DNA of 11,881 nucleotides from CAISDA01 sp050258555 (GTDB lineage Bacteria; Bacteroidota; Ignavibacteria; UBA10030; UBA8401), in assembly GCA_050258555.1 (NCBI GenBank), contig JBLMZA010000132.1, forward strand, positions 1 to 11,881. The letters run 5' to 3'. The translations under genes were made by a program, and so were the position numbers. The notes beneath the pieces are model-generated. The model did no database searches. It was not told the DNA's origin and worked only from the letters and a program-made list of their open reading frames with translations. This document shows, in pieces, positions 1-7,153 of this stretch; position 1 is the stretch's first letter, and each line of letters starts with the position of its first letter.

Positions 1-850
1 CCTGGATGCCGACGGAGGTGACGCCGTCGACGCGGCTCATCTGCGTGAATTCCTTCGAGCCGTCCTGCACTTCGGCGATGTCGGCCAGACGGATGTCGCC
101 GCCCTGCTTCGAGCGGCCGACAGAAAGACCGGCAAGCTGCGAGGTCGAGGAAAACTTTCCGGCCACGCGCACGATGAACTGGTCTGCGCCTTCCTTCACC
201 TTGCCTGTGGGAAAATCGAGATTGGCATTCTTGATCGCCTGCGTCACCTGCAGCACCGAAAGTCCGTAGGAGCGGAGCTTCTGGCCGTCGAGGTTGATCT
301 TGATCTCGCGCTCTTCGCCGCCCGTGAGTGCGACCTGCGCCACACCTTCGAGCTTCGAAAGCCTGGGCTGCACCCGGTCCTTGAGGAACTGGTAGAAGTC
401 GCGCGAGGACATCCGGCTTGTGACGCCGATTCTGAGCACCGGCGTCTCATCCAAGGCGATCTTCGAGATGGTCGGCGCCTTGGCCGATGCCGGAAGCGTC
501 GAGATGATCTCGTTCACCTTGCGCTGGGCATCCTGCAAGACGACGTCGATCTTGGCCGACTGCTGGAATTCCACGATCACAAACGAGACGCCTTCGAACG
601 ATGTGGCGCGCACGGTCGAAATCTTGTCGATGCCCGAGACGGCATCCTCGATCTTTTTTGAGATCGACGACTCGACCTCGTAGGGCGATGCGCCGGGATA
701 GATCGTCTGGATCGTGATCACCGGCGGGGTGATCTTCGGCAAGAGTTCGTAATTGAGCTGGGCGTAGCTGAAGAGTCCCAGTACGCCGAGCACCGAAAAG
801 ATCACGACGATGAGCGTGGGACGCTTGATGGCAAGTTCTGAAATTGTCAT
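1..850 (-). CDS. RND-family efflux pump inner-membrane subunit, N-terminal part (runs off left edge)
   Basis: The minus-strand frame is open from an ATG at 848-850 to the window edge, giving 283 codons of a protein that is usually about 1,000-1,050 residues. It begins MTISELAIKRPTLIV, followed by a hydrophobic first membrane helix (about residues 10-30) and then NYELLPKITPPVI and YPGASPYEVE, which match the start of the first periplasmic porter domain of the AcrB/MexB (HAE-1) type. These pumps use the proton gradient to move drugs or lipophilic compounds from the periplasm or inner membrane into a TolC channel. GGAG lies about 10 bases upstream of the ATG. The gene follows the adaptor gene after 58 bases and is the last visible member of the operon. 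The proton-relay residues of TM4 lie outside the window, so activity and the HAE/heavy-metal distinction cannot be checked. The family call is firm; the substrate is unknown. Confidence 0.93.
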   Translation of the reverse strand, partial: MTISELAIKRPTLIVVIFSVLGVLGLFSYAQLNYELLPKITPPVITIQTIYPGASPYEVESSISKKIEDAVSGIDKISTVRATSFEGVSFVIVEFQQSAKIDVVLQDAQRKVNEIISTLPASAKAPTISKIALDETPVLRIGVTSRMSSRDFYQFLKDRVQPRLSKLEGVAQVALTGGEEREIKINLDGQKLRSYGLSVLQVTQAIKNANLDFPTGKVKEGADQFIVRVAGKFSSTSQLAGLSVGRSKQGGDIRLADIAEVQDGSKEFTQMSRVDGVTSVGIQ

Positions 851-908
851 GTAGAGAATACTCCGTTTCCGTTCTTCAAATCACTCTGGTCACGCACACA
901 CCGATGCA

Positions 909-1961
909 TTATTGGGAGATCACCGTCACCGGCGTATTGTCCTTCAGATTGTTCTGGCCGTTGACGACGATCGTCTCGCCCGCGCGGAGGCCCGAGCCGA
1001 TCTCGACATTGGTGCCGGCCTGGTTCGTCACGACCACAGGACGAAGCCGTGCGATGTCGTTTTCAACGACATACACCTGCGCATTTTTCACGCTGCCCAC
1101 GATCGCATCGCGCGGAATGACGATGCCGTGGGCGTCACTGGTGCGGCCGAATTCGACGCGGGCGAACATGCCCGCCTTGAGCGGATGCTCCCGGCTGTTG
1201 GCAAGCGTCACTTCCACCGGATAGGTGTGCGCCTCATCGCCCTTGTCGCTGATCGAGGCCACGGTGCCTTCGAAGGCCGTCGCCGGATAAATGTCGGTGA
1301 AGACGCGGACTTTGCCGCCGGTCTTGAGCTTGAAGGCATCGGATTCGGCCACATTGATCTTCACTTTGAGCTTCGAGATGTCGACAATATTGGCCACGAC
1401 CGAGCCCGGCGCGACAGTCGTGCCGACTTCGACGGCGCGCGAGGCGACGACGCCCGCGATCGGCGTCGTGATCTTCGTGTCTCTGTACTGGCGCCGTGCG
1501 ACGATATACTGCGTCTCGGCCGACTTGAAGGCCAGGCGGCTTGATTCGATCTGCGAATCGGTGATCGTGTGATCCTTATAGAGCGATTCGTAGCGCTCCA
1601 GGTCCTTCTTCGCCTTCTGGTAGTTGACTTCGGCCGCATCGAAGGCGGCTTTCTTCAGCTCGTCATCGACCTGGACCAGGACCGATCCGGATTGCTTCAC
1701 ATCGCCCACGTTGGAGAAGACGGCCGTGACGCGGCCCTGTGTTTCGGAGACGACGGCCACATCGCGGTTGGCGGCGATCACGCCGGTCAGGGACACGGTT
1801 TCAGAAAGCGTCCGCTCTCCGGCCTTGGCGACCGTCACCGCGTATTTGGTGGAAATGTTGTTGACAACCGAGGCCGTGCTCTGCGCCTTGTTGTGAAGCA
1901 GCAGCGCGATGACCGCGGCAAGCACCGCGGCTGTGATGCCGATGACCTTGATTTTTTTCAT
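909..1961 (-). CDS. RND efflux periplasmic adaptor (membrane fusion protein)
   Basis: This 350-residue protein links an RND pump to an outer-membrane channel. It starts MKKIKVIGITAAV, with one uncleaved-looking hydrophobic anchor at residues 4-23 and no lipobox cysteine. A first half-lipoyl segment (about 67-100, ending VLVQVDD) is followed by an alpha-hairpin rich in K, E, A and Y (about 101-160). The second half-lipoyl motif, DTKITTPIAGVVASR (161-175), is diagnostic of HlyD/AcrA-like adaptors. Beta-barrel and membrane-proximal domains fill the C-terminal half. The length is typical for the simpler MdtA/CusB-like adaptors. The start has GAGGAAACAGGG directly upstream, an acceptable ribosome binding site. 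It sits 93 bases after the channel gene and 58 bases before the pump gene, so the three probably form one transcript and one complex. Confidence 0.95.
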   Translation of the reverse strand: MKKIKVIGITAAVLAAVIALLLHNKAQSTASVVNNISTKYAVTVAKAGERTLSETVSLTGVIAANRDVAVVSETQGRVTAVFSNVGDVKQSGSVLVQVDDELKKAAFDAAEVNYQKAKKDLERYESLYKDHTITDSQIESSRLAFKSAETQYIVARRQYRDTKITTPIAGVVASRAVEVGTTVAPGSVVANIVDISKLKVKINVAESDAFKLKTGGKVRVFTDIYPATAFEGTVASISDKGDEAHTYPVEVTLANSREHPLKAGMFARVEFGRTSDAHGIVIPRDAIVGSVKNAQVYVVENDIARLRPVVVTNQAGTNVEIGSGLRAGETIVVNGQNNLKDNTPVTVISQ

Positions 1962-2016
1962 GACCCTGTTTCCTCGTCTGTGTTCGCTGTATGGATGGTA
2001 ACAATGAATTGCTGCG

Positions 2017-2054
2017 ATGCGTGTGCATGTGCGCGATGGAGGCCGCGCGCGTGC
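2017..2054. other. Two alternating purine-pyrimidine tracts between channel and RND adaptor genes
   Basis: Bases 2017-2035 alternate purine and pyrimidine without a break (19 bases, mostly CG and TG steps). Bases 2044-2054 do so again, running up to the TolC-family stop codon. They occupy the 93-base spacer before the RND adaptor. Like the tract at 8397-8416 they are candidates for Z-DNA formation. No dyad or promoter is obvious here. Confidence 0.55.
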
Positions 2055-3407
2055 TTATTCGCCGATCGCTTTTTCCAGCTTCGCCTCGGCCAGTTCGTAA
2101 TCGACCAGCGACTGCGTGTAATTGATCTTCGATTGAAGGAGCGCCACTTCCGCATCCAACAGATCGGAATTGAGCGAGAGGCCCTTCCTGAATTTTTCGT
2201 TCGTGATGCGGTAGTTTTCCTGCGCCTGCTCGACGCCCTGACGGGCCACGGCGATGCGCTCGACGGCCTGCTTCTGCGCCAGATAGGTCTGCGTCACTTC
2301 CAGCGTGATGCCGTCCTTCAGCTGTCCGAGCGCGTCGTAGGCCTGCGCCAACTGCGACTGCGCCTGATCGGTCTGATAGGACGTGGCGCCCCAGTTCCAG
2401 AGATCGAAGGAGACGGCAAGGCTCACATCCCAGGCATCGGAAAATTTCTGCGTCTGGGGAAAGACGCGCTGATTGGGATTGGCATAGGTGTAATTGCCCA
2501 CGAGCGCGATCTGCGGATACCAGGAGGAGCGCGCATAGGTGACGCCGGCCTCACCGGCCTGCACGCGCGCCTGCATCGCGGCGATTTCCGGACGGCCGGC
2601 GATGGCTTTCTTCACCAGCGGTTCGACCTCCGCGAGGTCTCTCGGCGTCGGATCGATCGGTGAGGCGATCTCGATCTCCGTCGAAAGCGGAAGGCCGATC
2701 GTATTATTGAGCGCGATCATCGAGAGCAGCACCGCGTTGCGCGCGTCGATCTGCCGGACCTGCGCATCGCTCAATTGCACCTGCACCTTCAGCACGTCGT
2801 TGGTCGTGGCCATGCCCTGCGCCATCAGATTTTCGACATCCTTCACATGGGCGCGCATCTGCTCCACATTCTCGTCGACGACTTTTTTGAATTCCCTCGC
2901 CTTGAAGAGCGTCCAGTAGGCGCTCCGGATCGTGAAGGCCAGTTCCTTCTTATCCTTCACGAAGTCCTGCTGCGCGGCTTCAGCCGAATATTCGGCCATA
3001 TCCCTGGCCGACGAGATCCGGAATCCCGTAAAGAGCGGCTGCTGCAGCGTGGCGCGCGCGCTGTAGGTGTTGACGATCATATCGACCGGCGTCGACGGGT
3101 TGGCGACGTGGATCGCGGCAAAGAGCGGATCGAGCGCCTTTCCCACATCGAACGGATCGACCTTGCTCAGACGCGTATAGGCGCCGTTGACTTTGAGCGA
3201 GGGCAGCGCATTGGTATTCGTCTCGCTCACTCTGGCATCGGAGGCCTGCACCTTGAGCGCGGAAATGTGAAGCGCCTTGCTGTTTTCATTGCCGATCTCA
3301 ATTGCCTGATCGATGGTCAGTGACATCTTCTGCTGCGCATCTGCCTGGGCGGCGATCGTGAGCACAAGGGCAGATGCCATTGCCGCGATGATCCGTATCC
3401 ACTTCAT
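2055..3407 (-). CDS. TolC-family outer-membrane efflux channel
   Basis: This 450-residue outer-membrane factor forms the trimeric exit duct for tripartite exporters. The frame is open further upstream (to 3713), but those extra residues overlap the receiver gene in another frame. The start is therefore placed at the ATG at 3405-3407, which has AAGGA six bases upstream. The protein opens MKWIRIIAAMASALVLTIAA, a signal peptide with an AxA-type site, ADA (22-24), before QQ. The mature part is two long Ala/Gln/Glu/Lys-rich alpha-helical repeats with NxxLP-like and YxPQI segments (SSWYPQIALVGNYTY). It ends in a coiled helix, NYTQSLVDYELAEAKLEKAIG, the usual C-terminal signature of the OEP family. 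It follows the regulator by 23 bases and precedes the RND adaptor. It is the only channel gene in the window and may serve the neighbouring ABC exporter as well (inference). Confidence 0.94.
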   Translation of the reverse strand: MKWIRIIAAMASALVLTIAAQADAQQKMSLTIDQAIEIGNENSKALHISALKVQASDARVSETNTNALPSLKVNGAYTRLSKVDPFDVGKALDPLFAAIHVANPSTPVDMIVNTYSARATLQQPLFTGFRISSARDMAEYSAEAAQQDFVKDKKELAFTIRSAYWTLFKAREFKKVVDENVEQMRAHVKDVENLMAQGMATTNDVLKVQVQLSDAQVRQIDARNAVLLSMIALNNTIGLPLSTEIEIASPIDPTPRDLAEVEPLVKKAIAGRPEIAAMQARVQAGEAGVTYARSSWYPQIALVGNYTYANPNQRVFPQTQKFSDAWDVSLAVSFDLWNWGATSYQTDQAQSQLAQAYDALGQLKDGITLEVTQTYLAQKQAVERIAVARQGVEQAQENYRITNEKFRKGLSLNSDLLDAEVALLQSKINYTQSLVDYELAEAKLEKAIGE

Positions 3408-3430
3408 AGTCAATCCTTCATGTTCAATTT

Positions 3431-3835
3431 TTAAACGAGCGAGGCGGAGAGTTGTTTCAGGACGGCGGAAACTTTTTCGAACTCCGTCGTCTTGTCGAAG
3501 AAATAATCCGCGCCGAGTTCCATACAGCGCTTCTTCAGGGGCGGCAGCGCAAAGTTGGTGAGCATGATGACCGTGCAGGCGCTGTGCTCCTTCTTGACCG
3601 TCTCGAGTATGTCGATGCCGCATCCTCCCGGCATCTGGATATCGAGCACGAGCGCATCGGGGCGTTCTGTGCGGACGGCTGCGAGCGTCGAATCGACGCT
3701 GTCCGATTCGCACGCCACCGCGATGCCGTCCAGGCGCGCAAGCGCGCGGGCGAGCCGGCAGCGGATCACGCTCGAATCATCGGCGATCACCACGCGCAGC
3801 ACTTTCGACCGGGTATTCATCATAGAAGCGCACAT
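3431..3835 (-). CDS. Stand-alone response-regulator receiver protein (CheY-like, no output domain)
   Basis: The 134-residue product is essentially one REC domain. The acidic pair is D19-D20 (VVIADDS), the phospho-acceptor is D65 (LVLDIQMPG), the switch residue is T93 (IMLTNF) and the conserved lysine is K115 (FFDKT), so all key residues are present. Only about 19 residues follow the lysine, which leaves no room for a DNA-binding domain. The frame extends to a TTG at 3880 and an ATG at 3874, but neither has a Shine-Dalgarno and both lie at or upstream of the expected start of a candidate promoter. The ATG at 3833-3835, preceded by AGAGAGAA, is preferred; ATGs at 3823 and 3820 are possible. No histidine kinase is adjacent. 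It lies 23 bases before the TolC gene and heads the efflux operon, so it may modulate a partner protein rather than DNA. Function beyond phospho-receiving is not known. Confidence 0.9.
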   Translation of the reverse strand: MCASMMNTRSKVLRVVIADDSSVIRCRLARALARLDGIAVACESDSVDSTLAAVRTERPDALVLDIQMPGGCGIDILETVKKEHSACTVIMLTNFALPPLKKRCMELGADYFFDKTTEFEKVSAVLKQLSASLV

Positions 3836-3881
3836 TTCTCTCTGTGATTGTTTCTTCGTTTCCACTGTCAGCATGCTCAAG

Positions 3882-3911
3882 AAGATACGAAGAACCGCGC
3901 GGGCGCTTCAA
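3882..3911 (-). promoter_or_regulatory. Candidate sigma70-type promoter for the regulator/efflux operon
   Basis: On the minus strand TTGAAG (3906-3911) and TATCTT (3882-3887) are separated by 18 bases. Each matches four of six consensus positions. Transcription would start near 3875, giving an untranslated leader of about 40 bases to the ATG at 3835 and arguing against the upstream TTG/ATG starts. The element lies just after the terminator hairpin of the preceding operon, where a promoter is expected. The match is modest, and the organism's sigma-factor preference is unknown. Confidence 0.35.
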
Positions 3912-3945
3912 TTGGCAAAAGGCGGATTAGGGAGTAGGCAGGAAC

Positions 3946-3981
3946 AACAGCGCCTGTAGTCTGGGGACTACAGGCGCTGTT
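3946..3981 (-). terminator. Strong hairpin, likely transcription terminator of the ABC export operon
   Basis: Arms 3946-3961 and 3966-3981 are perfectly complementary (16 base pairs) around a four-base loop, TGGG. The hairpin begins 25 bases after the stop codon of permease 2 and separates the two minus-strand operons. In the minus direction the tail is TTGTT, a weak U tract; in the plus direction it is TTTGTTT, slightly better. It may therefore act in both directions, although no plus-strand gene ends here. Confidence 0.75.
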
Positions 3982-4006
3982 TGTTTCAGGCACCGGACTT
4001 CTTTTT

Positions 4007-5176
4007 TTATGAGGCGCGCAGCGCGCTGATGATGTTGAGCCGTGCCGCACGGAAAGAGGGAAGGAATCCGCCCACGAATCCCATCGCAAGGGCGAAGATC
4101 ATTGTCTGGAACGCGATCGGCACCGAGAGTGCGAAGCCGAAGGCGATCTCGGAGAACGTGCCGAAATTCGTCGTCGAGATCGTGATCATCTGCAAGAGCG
4201 AGGCGAGCCCGATGCCGATCAGGCCGCCGAGTCCGCCCAGCAGGAGCGACTCGATGAGGAACGCCGCCAGCACGCTCCGGCGCTGGAAGCCCAGGGCGCG
4301 CAGCGTGCCGATCTCGGTCGTGCGGTTGGCCACCGCGGCGTACATCGTGATCATCGCGCCGATCATGGCGCCGAAGCTGAAAATCACCGTCACGACCAGT
4401 CCCAGGATCCGGATGAATGTCGCCATCATCTCCGACTGCTCCTCGTAGTAGCGCTTCTCGTTCTTGATCTCCATCTGCTCGAGGCGCGGGTCGGCCTCGA
4501 GCTTGTTCCTGAGCGCCGTGAAATCCTCCGGCGTCTTCAGCTTCAGGAGCATCGACGAGTAGACGGGACGATTGAATGCGGACATCATCGGCTCAAGATC
4601 GCCCCAGATTTCGGAGGCGAACCCGGTCTTGCCGGCATCGAAGACGCCGACGACCGTCCAAAAGCCGCCGGCGAACTTGATCCGGTCCCCGAGCTGCGCG
4701 CCGGCAAAACGCGAGTGCACGGCGTTGCCCACCACGACTTCCGAGAGTCCCGGCGTGAACATGCGTCCTTCAACGAGCTTCACCTGCGGGCGCAGTTCGC
4801 TGCCTTTGGATGAAATGCCGCGCACGGTGACATTGCCCATGTCGTGCGTGCCGATCTTCTCAAGGTTGATGATCACCACGAGCTCGTCCGACAGGACAGG
4901 CTTGCCGTCGGCGCCCATCGCGATTTCGGGCTGGCTTTCGATGATGGAGGCCGTCTCACGGTCGACGATGCTCATCATTTCGCTCGAGGCGCCCTTGCGC
5001 ACGACGATCGCATTGTCGTCCGACCCCGTGCTCACAAGCGTCTCCTTCAGGCCGTTGGCGAGCATGAGCACGGCGGCGAACACAAAGACGACGAGCGCCA
5101 CGCCTCCCACCGTGAGCAAGGTGGTGAGCCGGCGCGTCCAAAGATTTCGAAAACTGTATGTCAGTGGAATTTTCAT
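4007..5176 (-). CDS. FtsX-type ABC transporter permease 2 (MacB-like, no fused ATPase)
   Basis: This 389-residue protein starts MKIPLTYSFRNLWTRRLTT. A first membrane helix (about 17-42) is followed by a large periplasmic MacB-type domain (about 45-265) and a C-terminal FtsX core with three helices. The core carries the coupling-loop motif NRTTEIGTLRALGFQRRSV and ends PSFRAARLNIISALRAS, both typical of MacB/LolE-like permeases. The frame stays open upstream to 6286, but that part is an out-of-frame shadow of permease 1. The ATG at 5174-5176 matches the conserved family start. It has no clear Shine-Dalgarno, but its first base pairs overlap the stop of a 15-codon ORF (ATGA), so it may be translated by coupling. 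It is last in the ABC operon and would pair with permease 1 and the ATPase. The substrate is unknown. Confidence 0.93.
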   Translation of the reverse strand: MKIPLTYSFRNLWTRRLTTLLTVGGVALVVFVFAAVLMLANGLKETLVSTGSDDNAIVVRKGASSEMMSIVDRETASIIESQPEIAMGADGKPVLSDELVVIINLEKIGTHDMGNVTVRGISSKGSELRPQVKLVEGRMFTPGLSEVVVGNAVHSRFAGAQLGDRIKFAGGFWTVVGVFDAGKTGFASEIWGDLEPMMSAFNRPVYSSMLLKLKTPEDFTALRNKLEADPRLEQMEIKNEKRYYEEQSEMMATFIRILGLVVTVIFSFGAMIGAMITMYAAVANRTTEIGTLRALGFQRRSVLAAFLIESLLLGGLGGLIGIGLASLLQMITISTTNFGTFSEIAFGFALSVPIAFQTMIFALAMGFVGGFLPSFRAARLNIISALRAS

Positions 5177-5220
5177 GGCATGTTCATAAGAAAAAGGTGA
5201 CGTGCATCGATCGTCGACAT
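5173..5220 (-). CDS. Possible 15-codon leader/coupling ORF before permease 2
   Basis: An ATG at 5218-5220 opens a reading frame MSTIDARHLFLMNMP that ends in TGA at 5173-5175. This TGA overlaps the permease 2 ATG as ATGA, a classic translational-coupling arrangement. The frame is the same as that of permease 1, whose TAA lies 30 bases upstream, so readthrough would also enter it. The ribosome binding site is weak. The peptide has no recognisable similarity, and any role would be in delivering ribosomes to a start that lacks its own Shine-Dalgarno. This is an inference; the overlap could be chance. Confidence 0.25.
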   Translation of the reverse strand: MSTIDARHLFLMNMP

Positions 5221-5250
5221 GAATGTGTGCGTCTGTTTCCGCACCCGGCC

Positions 5251-6408
5251 TTATCCGATCTGGCGCAGGCCGTCGACGATCCGGATCCTGACCGAACGCA
5301 CGGCCGGATAGAGCGCAGCCAAAACGCCCACGAGTATCGAGAATGTGAACGAGAGCGCGATCGTCCCGGGTTCGATGTTGAAGACCGGAAAGAATGTCGA
5401 CATCGCCTCGGCGAAACCCCGGCAGATCGGGAATGTGAGGATCACGCCGAGCGTGCCGCCGACAAGCGCGATCATGAGCGACTCGCCGAAGACGAGCCCG
5501 AAGATGTGCGCCGAGGTGAAGCCGAGCGTCTTCAAGACGGCATACTCGCGGATGCGCTCGCGCGCCGTCATGACGATCGTATTGGCAAGCACCAGAAGGA
5601 TGATGCCGATGATCACATAGGAGATGATCTGCAGCGACGTGATGATCGTGCCCGAGAGCGAGACGAAATCCTGCTGGAACGCCTTCTCGGTTTCGGTCTT
5701 CGTCTCGGCGCGCGAATTGGAAAACATCCGGTCGACCGTCTGCGCAATCTCGGGTGCGTTCGCAGGGTTGTCGATCGTCATCACATACCATCCGATCTCG
5801 CCCGCGCGCCCCGGCATCTCGCGGCGCATGCGCTCGTTGATATATTCGTAGTTGAAGAACATCTGCGTCAGGTCGGTCGTCTTGTCCTTCGGCTGATAAA
5901 TGCCGCGCACCACAAAGTCCCAGCGTCCGGGATAGATATCGCCGTCGATCGTCATGATGTCGCCGAGCTTGAGATTGTACTGCTTGGCAAGCTTCGCTCC
6001 GATGACGCACGCATTCCGCTCGCGCTTGAAGGCGGCGAGCTGGTCGGCCGGCAGGAGGAATTCCGGATAGATCTGGAAGATCTTTTCCGGATCGCAGGCC
6101 ATGCGCGGGAAGAACTGATTCTTGTCGATATAGGTGCCGCCGAACCACGAGAAGTGCGTCACGTTCGTCACGCCGGGCACTTTCGCGATCTGCTCCTCGT
6201 AGGTCAGAGGCAGCGGGAAGATGAACGACACCGAATGGCGCGTGATGAGACGGTTCACCGCCGAGGCCTCGACGCCCGCGGACCACGCCGAGACGACCGT
6301 GCGCAAGAGCCCGAAGGCCATGACGGCGACGGCGATGCCGAGGATCGTCAGGAACGTGCGCAGCTTGTGCCGCAGCAGGTTCTTGTAGACTAGCTTGAGA
6401 ACTTTCAT
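5251..6408 (-). CDS. FtsX-type ABC transporter permease 1 (MacB-like, no fused ATPase)
   Basis: The 385-residue product begins MKVLKLVYKNLLRHKLRTFLT, the usual basic segment before the first membrane helix (about 17-40). A periplasmic domain of some 220 residues follows. The FtsX core has a helix around IISYVIIGIILLVLANTIVM, a coupling loop RERIREYAVLKTLGFTSAHI, another helix around GESLMIALVGGTLGVIL, and a last helix ending AALYPAVRSVRIRIVDGLRQIG. The P-x-x-R and D-G-L-R end matches MacB/YknZ-like permeases. The start is separated from the ATPase stop by a single base (TGA-T-ATG), and AAGGAG lies 12 bases upstream within the ATPase gene, so translation is probably coupled. It presumably forms a heterodimer with permease 2, a mechanotransmission-type exporter acting on periplasmic substrates. 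The cargo cannot be read from the sequence. Confidence 0.94.
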   Translation of the reverse strand: MKVLKLVYKNLLRHKLRTFLTILGIAVAVMAFGLLRTVVSAWSAGVEASAVNRLITRHSVSFIFPLPLTYEEQIAKVPGVTNVTHFSWFGGTYIDKNQFFPRMACDPEKIFQIYPEFLLPADQLAAFKRERNACVIGAKLAKQYNLKLGDIMTIDGDIYPGRWDFVVRGIYQPKDKTTDLTQMFFNYEYINERMRREMPGRAGEIGWYVMTIDNPANAPEIAQTVDRMFSNSRAETKTETEKAFQQDFVSLSGTIITSLQIISYVIIGIILLVLANTIVMTARERIREYAVLKTLGFTSAHIFGLVFGESLMIALVGGTLGVILTFPICRGFAEAMSTFFPVFNIEPGTIALSFTFSILVGVLAALYPAVRSVRIRIVDGLRQIG

Positions 6409-6409
6409 A

Positions 6410-7084
6410 TCAGCTCAGTTCTCCTTTTTCAAGATGCTGGATCCGATGGGCGCGCTCGGCCGCATGCGGGTCGTGCGTGACCATGATGATGGTTTTTTTG
6501 AATTCGCGGTTGAGCCGCTCGAGCAGGATCAGAATCTCATCGGCCGATTTCTTATCGAGGTCGCCCGTGGGCTCATCGGCCACGATGATCGTCGGATCGG
6601 TCACCACCGCGCGCGCAATGGCGACGCGCTGTTCCTGTCCGCCCGAGAGCTGCTTGGGATAGTGATGCATCCGGTCGCCGAGCCCCACCACATTGAGCGC
6701 CGTCTCCACATGCTCGCGCTTTTCCTTCTTCGACAGGTGCGTGAGTATGAGCGGCAGTTCCACATTTTCGTAGGCCGTCAGCACCGGCAGCAGATTGTAG
6801 AACTGGAAGATGAATCCCACGTTATTGGCCCTCCACTTTGCAAGGGCCGACTCGCCGAGCCTCGTGATGTCCGTGCCCGACACGGTGACCGAGCCGCTTG
6901 TGGGCCGGTCGATGCCGGCGATCAGATTCAGCAGCGTCGTCTTGCCCGAGCCCGAGGGTCCCATCAGCGCCAGAAACTCTCCTTCCGGCACGTCGATCGA
7001 TAACTGCTGAAGAACGGGAATGTCAAAATTGTCACGCTTGTAGATTTTCGTGACATCGCGAACCTGTACGATGGGTTGATTCAT
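6410..7084 (-). CDS. ABC transporter ATPase (MacB/LolD/YknY family)
   Basis: This 224-residue ATP-binding subunit carries every catalytic motif: Walker A GPSGSGKT (42-49), Q-loop Q94 in IFQFYNLLPVLTA, signature LSGGQ (146-150), Walker B IIVADE (166-171) followed by PTGDLD, and H-loop H204 in MVTHD. The FQFYNLLP segment and the length place it in the MacB/LolD/FtsE group, which works with FtsX-type permeases. The signature continues EQRVAIARA where QQRVAIARA is common; this is a conservative change. ATP hydrolysis in the cytoplasm would drive the two permeases encoded immediately downstream. It starts at the ATG at 7082-7084, with only a weak GAGAG upstream. It follows the adaptor gene after 68 bases. 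Confidence 0.96.
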   Translation of the reverse strand: MNQPIVQVRDVTKIYKRDNFDIPVLQQLSIDVPEGEFLALMGPSGSGKTTLLNLIAGIDRPTSGSVTVSGTDITRLGESALAKWRANNVGFIFQFYNLLPVLTAYENVELPLILTHLSKKEKREHVETALNVVGLGDRMHHYPKQLSGGQEQRVAIARAVVTDPTIIVADEPTGDLDKKSADEILILLERLNREFKKTIIMVTHDPHAAERAHRIQHLEKGELS

Positions 7085-7139
7085 AAACGGAGTCTGCTCT
7101 CGTTGTATGGATTGATGTGATGAAGAACTGTTCGAACCG

Positions 7140-7153
7140 GGCGCGATCGCGCC
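7140..7153. repeat. 14-bp perfect palindrome at the adaptor stop codon
   Basis: GGCGCGATCGCGCC is a perfect dyad that includes the last base pair of the adaptor's TAG. It contains GCGATCGC, a word over-represented in some genomes. It lies between adaptor and ATPase genes of one operon and has no U tract, so it is not an obvious terminator. No function is supported. Confidence 0.5.

Noticed and set aside
146..156. CTGAAATT-like and GGGG-free stretches suggesting a frameshift in the RND gene
   Set aside because: The frame reads cleanly from 850 to the left edge with continuous RND family sequence, so there is no disruption.
1569..2663. Long plus-strand open frame of 364 codons opposite the adaptor and channel genes
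   Set aside because: It spans two well-supported minus-strand genes and their spacer, and has the R/H/D/G-rich composition of an antisense shadow of GC-rich coding DNA.
3408..3713. N-terminal extension of the TolC-family frame
   Set aside because: These codons overlap the receiver gene on the same strand in another frame, and the signal peptide with a Shine-Dalgarno starts at 3407.
3948..3979. Resemblance of the hairpin core to part of a primate Alu repeat
   Set aside because: The match is a short word generated by a perfect inverted repeat in a bacterial spacer; the rest of the repeat is absent.
5177..6286. Upstream extension of the permease 2 frame
   Set aside because: It is an out-of-frame reading of permease 1. 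The conserved FtsX N-terminus starts at 5176.
5158..6393. Plus-strand open frame of 411 codons opposite permease 1
   Set aside because: The product is dominated by R, H, D and E with no recognisable domain, and it mirrors the permease codon pattern. It is an antisense artefact.
7128..7139. GGTTCGAA, resembling a tRNA T-loop
   Set aside because: No acceptor, D or anticodon stems can be built around it.
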